Of a stretch of DNA of 64,000 nucleotides, positions 12,115-24,995 are shown one piece after another. The notes under the pieces were generated by a model that was not told the origin of the DNA, searched no databases, and saw only the letters and a list, made by a program, of their open reading frames with translations. Made by a program: the position numbers and the translations under genes. How positions within the stretch are numbered: position 1 is the first letter of the stretch; each line of letters begins with the position of its first letter. Location of the stretch: the NCBI GenBank assembly GCA_013397455.1, contig VYZB01000030.1, forward strand, positions 3,591,229 to 3,655,228. Reading direction: 5' to 3'. This stretch comes from Crotophaga sulcirostris. Lineage: Eukaryota > Chordata > Aves > Cuculiformes > Crotophagidae.

Positions 12115-12234
12115 CTAGTCTTAGTGGATCTCCAGGTACCACACTAACATTTGTACCAATTCCAGATGCCATGATGACACGCTTTCTTCTGCTTCCCTTT
12201 GATAATAGAGTGTTATTCTGTACATATCTTTTTT
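12115..12234 (-). CDS. ADAMTSL3: ADAMTSL3 exon W17: linker with RRKR site and start of Ig domain 4
   Basis: This 120-bp exon encodes EKRYVQNNTLLSKGSRRKRV, then IMASGIGTNVSVVPGDPLRL and a split Gly codon. The end (VVPGDPLRLG) is the B-strand lead-in of an Ig domain whose first cysteine begins W18. SRRKR fits the furin-type rule R-x-K/R-R. Sequons are NNT and NVS. The exon is phase 1 at both ends and divisible by three, so it can be skipped in frame. The acceptor is gtgttacag and the donor CTAG|GTATGT. Support comes from phase fit and from the match of this region to the fourth Ig of ADAMTSL1. Confidence 0.88.
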
Positions 12235-14282
12235 CTGTAACACAATGCATAAGATCTCTTTTTAGCAAGAAGTAAATCAAGATGCTAAAAAGAAAATATT
12301 GTACCAAAATATCCAACAAGCTAGCTATGAAGCAGAAGGATAATAGTTCTTCGGAATTCTTCAGGATCAACTTCATTTATGCAGTTAAAATGTCCATTTG
12401 ACAAATACACTTCAGAGATATAAACAGGGAAATGCAGAAATTATTTATAAAGTTTATGCAAGTTTCTAAATTAATCTAATTTATTGAATTTTATTTATTA
12501 GAAAAATACGCTTGTAACACTTAGTGTAAAAACAAGAGTTACACAATGTATGATATATTTCCTGTTTCTCATGACAATGTTATTTACTATGTCATTACCA
12601 GTCCTTCACAAGCAGAAATTTTAAGAAAAATAATTCTCTCTGTGGATTCAGACTAATTCCTCTGTTCTGTTAGGTGGAATTATGACAAAGTGCTACAACA
12701 GAAAAAAAAAAGAAGAAAATCTCTTAAAAACTCATTATGCATAGAGATAGGATAATGTATGCAGAATCATGTGTCTATCACTATAGCAACTTCTCCTTTT
12801 TATCATATGCCAGACAGAATAACAGCCAAAAATGTGGGCAATCTGTCAGTAACACACAGTTCTTGCCACTCAGGGAACATTTCTGTTTTAATAAATATGC
12901 ATAATACCTATGATTCTTCTTCCAGAATGGTTTAAATCTTTTGTTATGTTCTAACTTCTGTGGATCATTTTGCATTGGTTCAATATTTTTCCTTAGTGTG
13001 CAATGTCTGTACAAAGCCTCCTGCTTGACTGTATGAACACTGGGATAAAAAAGACTCCACAGAACCACAGCAAGGCTGGTCCCAAACACGCAAAAGGCTC
13101 TCTGTCTTGTCAGTGCTCAGGAACTTTTATTAGAAAGGCTGCACAGATTTTGCTTGACTGTCGCAGGTCAGGCAGTAATTGCTGCAGTGAAGTCCAAAAG
13201 GTTGACATGATGTTGCTTTAGACAGTATTGAGTCAGTGTGCTCTACAAGTCCTGACACCAGAAGTCCCATTTCATTGCAGTTTTGGACAGCCAAAAAAAT
13301 TGCAGAATTTGGCCCTCTCCTATCCACTTAAGATTTAAACTAATATCATGTAACTAGGAATAGAAGTGGAGCTCAGACTCCTGTAAGCAATCGTCCCAGT
13401 CACGTCATTATAATAATATTTCTCTCTGGAACATGTGAAGTTTTGTTGTAAACCAGGAAAATTGAAACCAAGAAGGGAGCTTCAGTCTACACTCATCCTG
13501 ACACAGAGACTCCTATTATGTCCTTGGTATGTCTTCCTTGGCCAACGGATCCAAATATCTACAACCTGCCCTGGACATGTGTGCCTAAGAAAGCAAGCTT
13601 TGTAGCAGGATTGGCCAGGTGTAACTGTGTTGTACTTCGTACAGCAAAATGGTGAGAAGGTTAATCTCTAGAAATGAATAATGCATTTATTGGAGCTATT
13701 TGCAAAGCATGATTGTATTATACAGTATTACACTATTAATCTACTTAAAATAGAGTCATTTAAAGGAGTTTTCCTTTACATTTTCTAATCTGAGAGTTAG
13801 CGCTTCATATGCAGAATTTTTTGTTTTCCAAGTCCCTACACTTTATTGGCCTCTATAATTAAAAAAAACCAAACAAACAGAACCCTCAAACAGACTTTGC
13901 TTTCACTTCATTGCATTTCCCTACAGATTTTCAGAATAATTCAAGCCTGCCCCATTTCCCTAGATAAAAGCACTGGGAACAATATAATATGACAGTGGAT
14001 TTAGTTTACTAATGTGTCTACTGGTTTAAGGGCTGGTATTTGTTGCCTGGAAGCAAGAAGATGGAACAACTTTTGAAGAAGTCACACGCTAAAACCATCT
14101 GTACCTAGATTCGCTATTATAGGAAACACAAAATACAGAACAGATCCCAGGGAGCTAGATGCAATCAAACATTCCCAGTCCATAATAAAATGTTAAATAT
14201 TCCCCCCAACTATTTTATTGGTTAAACTTCATAATCGAAGTGGCTCACTGTTATCAGTAAGGAATTCTCATTTAGCACTTAC
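12235..14282 (-). other. Intron W16-W17 (2.0 kb)
   Basis: Phase-1 intron between Ig domain 3 and the linker of Ig domain 4. An open frame of about 100 codons at 12781-13089 (minus) has no splice-compatible ends or known motif. Confidence 0.85.
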
Positions 14283-14465
14283 CAGTTAAGTGGAGAACAG
14301 ATGCAGCTTCAGCTTTTCCAAGAGCATTAGTTGCTCTGCAAGTATATGTTCCTGCATCTTCATAGGAAACATTCCTCAGGAATAAAGAGCCATTCAAAAT
14401 CAAGAAAGACTTGCTTTGTAGAATGTCTTCCTTCTTAAACCATGTTACATTTGGTTGGGGAACAC
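14283..14465 (-). CDS. ADAMTSL3: ADAMTSL3 exon W16: second half of Ig domain 3
   Basis: This 183-bp exon encodes GVPQPNVTWFKKEDILQSKS, then ILNGSLFLRNVSYEDAGTYT and CRATNALGKAEAASVLHLT. The core Trp (VTWF) and the second cysteine in DAGTYTC complete Ig domain 3 of the C2 type. Sequons are NVT, NGS and NVS. The exon is phase 1 at both ends. The acceptor is tgttttaaag and the donor AACTG|GTAAGT. Confidence 0.96.
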
Positions 14466-17400
14466 CTTTAAAACACAAATAATTAAAACATTTATTGTGT
14501 GAATTAAACCATAGGTTTTATATTGCTAACTGCTACCATAACACCCAAGAACCGTAAGTTCCTTTGTCATTTCACAGATAGTATAAAACAACCTAACAAC
14601 ACTGTAGCAAAACAAGTACTTCTTCCACTTAAAAAAAAACTTCTCAGTTGTGGGCCCTATTAGTAATTTGTTGTCCCCCTGAGATTAAAGGTGAAGTACT
14701 ACAAGGCAAGCTCATAGAAAGCTTTGAAAACCGTCCTACGAAAGCAACGTGCTCATATGTCTCGCTACAGAAAGATGTGAGACCATTAACCCCCATCAGG
14801 TTCATTAATGTAAATATCTGCGCAGCATCTTTTAATTCAATCTTCATCCCAGAATGTACGAAGGAAGGAAGGGATATTCAATTCCTAATTAAAAAGAAAG
14901 AAAAAGAAGGAATGGAAGCAAAATACTTCTCTTGAAGAGAAACAGCATATATTTATCAATTAGATTAGAAAATGCACCTGGCTAATTTCTGGGAAAAAAA
15001 AAAACCTCCTGAAAACTTCTCCAAGTAGCAGACATCACAATACAACTTGTAACCACGTAGTGTGAAGGAAAAGGAAAAGAAAGAGCTATTAACAACTAAG
15101 CAAGGGGCTTGGTTGTTAAGCAATCACATTTACCATATTATAGAAAGTCAAAGGTCTATAATCATTCCTATTGTAATGCTTGAACCCTGAGAAAGCCAAT
15201 ACATGCAGATAACTTGTCATTTTAAATTTTAATCAGTGAATGACTTAGTACATTTATTTTTAATTAGATGTTTCTCCCACTGGCATAACACCACCTCTGT
15301 GGGAGGACTTCTGGTTAATTTTCCTCAAACATTTGCCTTTGAAGGTATATCTTGCAAGCTGGCAAATCGGACACTTCATTGTTTCTGCTCTGGTTGAGCT
15401 GCTGCAGCAGAAGTGCTCTTTCAAAGCTCCAAAATCCTGGGTAAATCACTGGGTGGGTCTGACACATGTGGCACGGTGATTTGTCACAGAGGTGCACAAA
15501 GGGCACAACATCAGTCATGGCAGTTAAACTGTCATTCACCTGAACTCTGTTTCCTCTAAATGCATTGATCAGTGCTTACTGAAGACTTCCAAAGTGAGTT
15601 CTGCTATAGGAGCTGGTCTGACTGTGGGACATTTGGAAGTCTCAGCCATGTTGAAGGCTAATTCAGTCTCCTCTCTTCACAGATCACCGTGCAGTATTAC
15701 TTTACAGATGATGTCTTCATGATGTGGAATAGCCTTTAGGAACAACTTAAACATTTCAATCACTGGCTTAGCACTTCCAATGCACACCTCAGGTTTTTCC
15801 TTTACTGTAATAGGAACCAGACATATTTTTTGGAACTTGCTATTTCACTGAAGTGAAAAGCTTCCCCCACCCCCACCCCATTTTGTCTAGAAAGACAGGA
15901 GAAACACTCTTCTGCATAATCATAGATTTTATTCTAGACAATTTAGCAACTGCTCAGTGCTTTTAAACTCATGAGACTGTGTTTTACTGAATAAAACTGC
16001 AGAAAACAAAGTACAGATTTGCAGAATGCACATAGGTCCAAAAAAGCCATTTTGTTTTTCAAGTTTCCAGAAGAAGCTTTATGCCACTAGAAAAAAAGCC
16101 CTTTTGGAATTCGGATGAGGTCTTGTTTTAAGGGTCTTTTTTCCATTTTACCCCAGCTTTCTGGCTTCAGTATATCATTTTCAGACATATTTTTCCTTTA
16201 CAGTGTACTTTCCATGGTCATTCAGGCATGTATATACTATACAGATGGGCTGAGGAGGTGTCATGAAGATGCTGAGCTGTTTTAATTGAAGGCCTAGAGG
16301 TTTACAGCCAGACTGCACTAACTGGCACCAAAATCTTGCAGGTCAATCAGAGCCAAAAATAAGATAGAAGCAGCACAGTTGAGATGGGACTGAAGTCAAA
16401 AGATTTAATGTCAAATTCCACAAAATGCAAAAACACAAAAATGTTTGGAAAGGTTTAAACTTAAGCTTATAACCTGAGCCTCTATCAAACTTCAGCCCAA
16501 TATCGCCCCATGATACAGTCCTCCCTCTGCTCTCACCACAGCATTCAGAAATACACTTCATTCCTGGGATTTAACTTAAGTAAAATATTTCTTTCTTCCA
16601 AACTTGGTTTGTATCCTAGAGTTTATCCCAGAAAAATTGCCATGTCTCTACTCTTCTACCTGTATCTCATTCAGAGGCACGGAGAGCCTTTTAAAATCTG
16701 GACCGGACTTTAGTTCATAGAAGAAATCTGCAGAACAGCTTGGCCTCTCATTTTAAGTTCGAAATTGGGTGTCACACACCTTGAACTCAATTTAAGTTAT
16801 AGCAAATGATTCCTCTTTCTTTCTCCAAAGAGTTGTATACATTTCTCTTCAGGGGAAACAAGCAGGTAATACCACACATGTAAATCAGACCATTTCTCAA
16901 GTGAATAATGTGAATACACAAACATAAATTCTAAATCTAAGGAGCAGAAGTGTGCAGAGTCCTGCACGGCGCTCCAGCAGTCAGTCCAACCCAAATGCAC
17001 AATGAATTCAGCCAAGCAATCTTATGGATGCTGTCACTTATAGATAAAGTGGGAGGAAAAATCCATGAAAAAAAAAGATGTTAAATGTATAATGGAAAAA
17101 CCAACATTATTATGCATTATTTGTGGTTATTGCACAGTGTCATTTTAAAACAGAGGTAATGCTATCTATATGTCTTCAGGGTGCATACAAAACCATGAGC
17201 TATTTGAGCTGAAAATAGTAGTGGGGATAATCTAAACCGTCCTGCATTGTATTTTACCCAAAACTACCAAGAAGTAAGATTTTTATGTAAGAGTTAAATA
17301 ATTTTCATGTGAACTGTCTGCTGTGTCCCTCTGAGCTGGTCTCTTCACAATCATTCTGAGGACCCTTAAAGTTTTTGCACTACTTCGTTCCTTTTTTTTT

Positions 17401-20400
17401 CCCCCAACATTTTTGTTATGCGGAATACGTTTCACTATCTAAGTATGAGCTTGGGAGACAGTGGACCATCTGCCTAAAAGCAACTAGTATTTGTAATCAG
17501 GCTCCTTCTGTGTCCTTTTTCATGGGTTTTTCTTTAGGTTGCCATTAAGGGCACTAAGGCAAATCCTCAGTTTGAGCCCTGAGTTAAGGAAAAAAATGAT
17601 GTCTTTCAGAGAAGAGTTCAGGGATCTACAACAGGCTGGAGTTTAGCAGTAAGGGAGGAGAAGGGGCAGAACTCTGCACGCTCTGCAGCCACGACACAAC
17701 TGTGAGCTACAAATGAGGGTCCTCTGGCCCTGCCTTTCAGGGGATGCTGAAACTGAGGAGCATAAATGTGATACAAAGCTTTCAGAGTTGTTCATCCAAA
17801 GAGATGCAGTATACAATGTGGTCAGTAAAAGTTTTGTTGTGTGGTTCTATCCCATCTGCTGAGAGACTCTCTATAAATGGATTAAAGAAATAACGCAGGA
17901 GAAAAAGACATCCCTTATAGAGCAGCTCCTTTCAATTCTCTGGCAAAGCAGCGTGTACATCTCAAGCTCTTCTGGACACCTTCAGTTTATGTTCATTTGG
18001 CCAGTGAAAAGCCCTCCCATGAGACACACTGAGTTCTTATGCATACCGTCATTTACAGAATTCCTATCAGGAGAAACTCTCACTGTTGGAGAACACTAAA
18101 ATCTCCCTATTTTTAGGTTTGTGTTTACCTTTTTAATAGTCTCTGTGCTTAACAGTGCTTTGTATAAAACTCCTTCACATAACATAGCACAAAGCACAAC
18201 CCCAGCCCACAATCATCATTTATATATTTCAAGTGACAAAGTTTCTGTCATGCAGGTTTTTGATGCTTTTCCTTTAGAAATTAGACTCCATGTTTACTAA
18301 TCCTGAGATAAGATTTTGCTTCCCCACTGGAATGCAGCACTGCACACTGAGTTAAGTCCCATCTATCAGCTCCTGTGAGAAAGCAGACAAAGTACACAAT
18401 TCCCACATCCCTCTTGTGACAAGACTCTTACAGTAGTGCTATGAAAAGCAACGATTTTCCTTCACACAAACTGCAAGACAAAGTTCAAGCATCCCATCAA
18501 GCCTGTGCTTTATTGCTTTATCCTTTAGAACGTGTAAACAAAGTTAAAATATGCCAAACCACAAGGTGCTGGTGACTTTTTTTTTTCTCTTAGAAACTGA
18601 ATGAGTTGAAATTATACTTAAGTTTTGGGACATATTTGTAGGTCTTCATGAAGGAGTTCATCCTGTGCACAAGGTGGAATTTTATTACAGGTGCTTGAGT
18701 CTTCTTTACATAAGGGTTGGTTTTCATATGAACTTTACATGGAAAAAAAATAACGTTCACAGTCTTCAAGAGACATTCACATTACAGAAGTGTAGCAAGA
18801 AGACTATTAACAGAGATGTTTGAAAGCTAATTACATTGAATTTTAAAAATATTTCATCCTCACTGCTATAGTTTTCTGCCCTCTGTTCTATCTCAAAGAA
18901 GTTTCCACAGTTGTCATTTGTCCTTTCCCGGATAGTCATAAGATGTGTGTTTCCTTTCATCTTACTGTCCAAATTTCACACATCTACATAAGCTTCTCCC
19001 ACAGAATAGTTGCCTTTCCGTACCCATGAGAAGACACTAAATCATTCTGGGAATCATTTCCTGGACCTTCCTTTTCAAGAACAGAATTAAATCTTCCAGT
19101 TTGTAAATCTGGAAGGAAGTCATTCCCTATCTACATCCAAGAAAATATTACTTTCAAGCTGAAAAATTCCTGGTTTGATCCCCAGTCAGTACAAAAAGGG
19201 TAAGAGGTAAGAGATGGCCTGTGGCCACCTTTGTTTCCTTCATACCCCACCTCCATGCAGATGCAGCTGAGGATGAGCCCAAAGGTATTGACTCACTCAA
19301 ACTGCCAAAGGTTCCGAGTCTCTGAGTGCAATTTAGATCCCAATGATTCAAATGGGAGATCCATCACTGACATCAGTTAGTAGCAGAATCAAGCAATCAT
19401 ATCCTGTGGCTCCAAGTCAGGAAAGCACTTAAGCACAGGATTAATTCCATCCCCATTAGGGAATGCAATTAAACACATGCTTAAAATTAAGGATGGCTGT
19501 AACCATCCTTCAGGAACAAAGATGCATTCCTGAACTCGGGCCTTCTTAGTCTTAGAAAAATCTTAAAAATCAGAATCTTACTCTTGCAATGGATCTAAAT
19601 CCTCCAATGTTAAAAATGTCTACTATAGACTCAAGTGGCTATAAAACTTTAAAATTAGTTTAATCTATTTTTCTGACCTCAAACACAGGTTATTTTCCAC
19701 TAGCACTGGAGCAGCTCTAAAATATTCAATGTTCCATGAAAAAAGTCATTTTCCACCGTGAGTGGCCCTGGGATAGCAAATGTTATGGAAAAAAACTCCA
19801 GCTCCGGATGGGACTGTGAAATACGTGTCTAAAAAAAGAAAATAAAAAGGAATCCACACTATAGGGTGCCCTTAAAATATTCAGTGTTCAAAAACAAATT
19901 TCCTCCAACCTTGAAAGCCCTATGAAATATTACACACCATAAAAATCTTGGCCTACCAACTAGTTGCTCTAAAACACTGGATATGTCTTCAGAAATTTTT
20001 CCCCCAGCTTATGTAGAATCTCTTAAAGTATTCTGTATTTCCCATTCAAGAGCAAGGCAGAACTGTGCTGGCACCAATCACAGTTTGCTGCACTTTGCTA
20101 GAAGTTTACTTAACTTCAGAGGCCAAATCTGCATGTCATCTTTCAGAAGAAACAAATCTGTGTCAGTAATATCAATGTCACCTGATTATCATTTATTCTG
20201 CACTTGCTGACACCGACTCTTTAACATAATTTACAATGCAATTTCTTTGATCGGTACATATCCATCTTTCCTCCAGCAGAAGCTGCAAACTGCCTTTATA
20301 TTCATTTGCATTATGCTTGAGCAACCAACTTCTAGTGAACCCCAAAAAGCTCAAATCGTGCTGCTACTGAAATTACCTGAATGAATTTTGCCAGCTTCAC

Positions 20401-21597
20401 TGGGAACAATAGTCTTGGATAGAAAGCCAGCGTGAGACATTTTGGCACTCAGTATGATCCTCCAACATGCCCCATTCTCTCACAATCTTTCAAAGTTATT
20501 ATATCTGCCTTTTCCTACCAGCCACACAACAGCCCCTCTTCCTAGGTGGTAGCAACATCTGGCAGGATTTAGATATACCTGCTGACATCTGGTGAGCTCC
20601 TTACAGAGGTTCCTGAAGCAAGACCCCTTCTAAGCTCTATCAGGTCCTGTGTAGCTCTCAGGCTCTCAGCTCAAAGAGAACTTGATCTTTTTTTCCAGCT
20701 GCAGAATTTTAAGACTAATGTTTTTCAAAATTAGGCATTTAAAATAAGGCAGCTATATTTAGGCAACTAAATAAGAGGATCTGAGTTAAGCATGAATTCA
20801 GAAATTACATGTTCATTAGAGCAATTCTACAATTCAGCACTGTTATCAGAGACTGTTTTGCCCAACTGGTTAGGTAATTATAGTTTCACTTTACTGCACA
20901 GCCATGCTTTATCACCAAGGACCCAAACATTTATGATCATAAAATAGATACATACTCAGGGACTTGGAAATCATAATTTTATCAGAACTTAAAGAATAAC
21001 ACGGGAATTGCCATTCTCAGTCAGTCCTGAAGTTCACTTAACTTAGCACTTTGGGTCCAGCGATGGACACCTGGGGATGTGTAGGCAAAGAGTACTAAAA
21101 TCATGGCATTTATTGAATGACCCTTCCTCAATATATCCTGCTTCCAGTACCAGAAGTAGCACTGAGACCACTGTGTTTGTTTCCTCTAGGACTACTCCTC
21201 TCTGCCTTTTCTAGCACTAGTAGATCCTTTTTGACATGAGATTATCAAGTTGCAAACAGGATTCACCAGAGCTTTAAGCAATGGTCAATTTATATTTTCT
21301 ATTCTTTTGTTCATTCCTCTGCCATTAGTTTTGATTTACTTTTATGGACACCATCTAGGGAGTGTGCTGGTGTTCCCACAGAACTGACCAGCATGACTCC
21401 ACAAACCTTTCTCTGAGTGGCAGTCATTCAGGTACAGCCACATGCACATGTCTATATTTGTTCTATAAGTACATTTATTTTGCAAATATAAATTCTGAAC
21501 ATACTTTGCCCTCTTTTAGCTATAAAACATTATTTGTGTGATCCTGCTGCAACTCTTTCTTCAGGGCTTTAGTCAACTAACTGTTCACATTGTTTTT

Positions 21598-21822
21598 CAG
21601 AACTTTTATAAAAATGTTGAACATCACAAATCCCAGAACAGGGTCTTGGGGCACACTCCTGGTAACCTCTCTCCACTGTAAAATTTGACCACTTGTTCCT
21701 TACGATCATTTAATCTGGTACTAACCAACAAGCCAGCCTCTTGTCTTACACTATGAGAATTTGTTAAACTTTACCTAGGGAACTTCTTGACAGCTTTTTG
21801 CAAATTGAAGTAGGAAGTTTCA
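21598..21822 (-). mobile_element. Ancient CR1/L3-like LINE relic (reverse transcriptase region)
   Basis: The plus strand shows the antisense of a CR1/L3-type ORF2: atgttgaacatcacaaatcc, ggtcttggggcacactcctg and taacctctctccactg. Read on the minus strand, one stretch translates VPQDPVLGFVMFNIFI, close to the reverse transcriptase motif VPQGSVLGPVLFNIFI. A second stretch gives FNLQKAV, near the usual DFQKAFD. The frame is broken, so it is dead. It looks much older than the CR1 fragment at 3.9-4.1 kb and may extend to about 21.4 kb. Confidence 0.65.
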
Positions 21823-22991
21823 AGGGAATATCCATATGCTTGCTGAGCATTAAAAAAACTTAAATAGGTTTTTGAAATTTTACCCTTCTAATACAGTCCA
21901 TCTTTAACCTTTCCCAAATTAGGAATTTGCAGGAAACCCCTGTCCCAATAAGGAAAGGTGGGAGACAAAGGGAGAAACACACACCAATAAAAGCAATGCT
22001 GTAAAACATCCCAGTTTATGGTGTCCTTCCCTACCCCAAACTGTAGGCTGTATCTTCATTAACAAGCACCAGAGGCAACAGGAATGGGCTTGTAAAGAGA
22101 AATAGTTGGTACTGAGGTCCCAAAACACACCCAATGTGTGTATGGGTAAGAGTTGTTGTGGATTACTACATGAATCTTGCCTGGACCCTTGGACTAACTG
22201 CCCATTAGTATTAGGAAAACAATAGGTATAGTCCCCAGGCACACTTTTCAGTTTAGTTTATGCAGAGGGATTCAATTTTCAGGTTCCCACACTGTTTCAA
22301 GACGCAAAGCAAAGCACAATTAAGCGTTTGAAGTAAATATTTCAGTCCTTCCCTGCCTGATCCAAACAAAAACTCTAAAGTAGATGTACTTATAGTAAAA
22401 AGAAGCATAAGATCAAAATGTTTTCCTTTTATTCTACTAATTATAAATAATGTCACTCCTTCCTCAAAAAATAAATCTGGACTTAACCCTTTAAACTTTT
22501 GAAATCCATTACTCAAACAATTTAAAAAAAAACCACACAAAAATCCCTAAAAGAAATAAGGAGCTAGAATCCCATGTATTAAACTGCTATTTTTCTTTTC
22601 TGAGATGCCCTCTGACGGGTTAAGCATAGAAGACAAAGAACAGCGCCAAAGGTACATTTGGAATAGCATAGGTAAATGAAGGAACAGATGGAAAATCAAA
22701 TTCTTGGTTTATCTGGACCTACTTCAAGTTCCAATACTGACAGCAAGTAGCTGGTCCATCTTTGTGAAATGTATGTGCAAAAAGATGACCCTGATTCAGC
22801 AGGGTTTTTATATTTCTCACATTTTATTTATCAATATGTTATTCTTAGAGAGGTAAAATATATTCATAGGAATGAGAATTTGGATGAAAGTGAGGCTTCT
22901 ACTTTTAAAAGCCTCTGCGCCGGGATATTTCAAAGATGCAATGTGTCTGCAATGTAAACATCAACTCAGTAATTCCCTTCCTGCCCTCACA

Positions 22992-23005
22992 CCAGCAGGT
23001 GGCAG
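22992..23005 (+). promoter_or_regulatory. CTCF-like motif
   Basis: ccagcaggtggcag matches the 14-base CTCF core CCASYAGRKGGCRS at every position, as far as that consensus is remembered. It lies within the 11.4-kb intron in sequence without obvious repeats. Binding is not shown by the sequence alone. Confidence 0.4.
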
Positions 23006-24975
23006 ACAATGCACATTTTAGACATCTTTTTCATTTTTCCCTCTTTATTTCGACTGAGCACTTTCAAAGTTTCACAATAAATGGAGTCCGACAGTTTCAG
23101 TTTATTTTAGTAATAATCACAAGACGATCTTTTCTGCAAATACAATAAATGTTATCCAAGAATAATTTGGAGCAATCAGTATTGATATTTATACCATGTG
23201 TGTTGATTGAAAAGCTCTTGGCTGTAAGAACGGAATATGAATCTATTCAGAATGTTATGAATATCTTCTAGCATGTGCTCTTGTGGGAGCTATAAAAGTG
23301 AGTTTATTATAATTAGTGGGAATATAGCCTTGTTATAAATTAAAAAGTGAAAAGAAATCGATACTATTAGCTTCAGCAGTTTAGCTAGCTTTTCTTAATC
23401 TGTTCCTTGACGATGTTCTGTTTATTAGGATACACTGATCTTTAGCATTTCAAAGTTTTTTTCAATCAGAATGTGATTTTTGTAGTGCACAATAAAGACA
23501 AAAATAACCAAATCAGTAACAACGAAAAAAGAGAAAACCTGTAGTCAGCTGGCTAACACTGTATGCAATATTAAACTTCACATCCTTTCCATTAAAACCA
23601 TCAAACAAGAGCTGTCCTGTGTGGCATGGCCTAATGAACCCAAAGCCCCTTAAGTGGAACATACTTGGTTCTCTTCAGGTCTTGAATAATTAAAGAGTGT
23701 GTTGTACATCCATCAGTCAGCCAGCAGAGAAGCTGGGAAGTGAATCTTTCCTTACAACATCCCCTCCTTTCTACATTTCACAACTGCCTTTGTCAGATTG
23801 TTGGTTAGGATGCTCCTAGTTCCAGCTGAAGTTCTGCTCTACAGCATGATATTCACTCCTAAATGGCTATTAGTTTAACATTTTTCATGTGTGCCCTAAT
23901 TTTTATGCATTTCAGAAAGAAAATTCCTGAATAAACCATATGCTGGTAGACACAAAATGTAGAACTCAATATGCAGATTTCTTCACAGAGAAAAACTATG
24001 GTTTGAACAACTATTTAAGAAGTATTATACGTTATCCAGCCTACACAAAAAACAACTCTGAAATTGTAGCCAAGAAATTTAACAATAATTTAATAATTCT
24101 GCTAGTGGCATGGCAATAGTATTCTTCGCACAGACACCTTGTTAATTAGATGGTTTTTCTTATGGAGAACTATTTTTTGGTCTAGCAAGAGTCCAAGAGA
24201 CCAGATGTATCTGCTTGACATGTCTGATGAGGAGAAAAGGACTCCTGCAGACTCACATTTGTAGGAACAGAACTTTTAGAGTGCATACAAATATTAGTGT
24301 TTTTTTCTGTTTCAAACTCTTGCTTGTCTGATAATTCACATGATGTTTGATCAGTATTCACAACAAAGTTCTCATCCTACTACACTGCAAATCGACATAT
24401 TTTTTGGTCCCACCTTTTAGACAAACAAATTAGCATAAACTGTTATTGAGTTCAATCTTCTAAAGTCAGTGGTTTATTATTTTTCAATACGGAAATGGGA
24501 TCAGATGCTTACATCATTTCATAAGTTTTTCTGCTTCTAGGCTTAGTGACATTTTAAGACTTCAAAGCTCCCTTTTATTCACAAACAGTAATACTCACTT
24601 TCTTGGCAATGACAGGAAATAAAGCAATTAGATAAATCAATTTTAAAGTCAACACTAGTGTCTTAGCATCACTAAAGTTTGGCTCACAAATATATACAAT
24701 TCTAAAGCATTTGGAAATCTACAGTCCCGTGAGAAAACATTAATTTATATTTAAATTGCTAACTGCTTACCCATCCTAACAATATTAATATTAACAGTGT
24801 GACATTAACTCTCTGCTGAATTTGAGATGTAGGTCAGTTATACATAGAGTTGCCAAGCTATAGCTGGAAAATATTACTTCATCAAAGAATTAGCTTTGGT
24901 ACAACAATGAATAGCAGAGCCACATGTCCTAATATATGTCAGCCTGGCGCCACTATTGTATGCAGAACTATTTGC

Positions 24976-24995
24976 ATATATATATATATATATAT
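24976..24995. repeat. (AT)10 microsatellite
   Basis: Ten uninterrupted AT units within the W15-W16 intron; likely variable in length between individuals. Confidence 0.9.
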
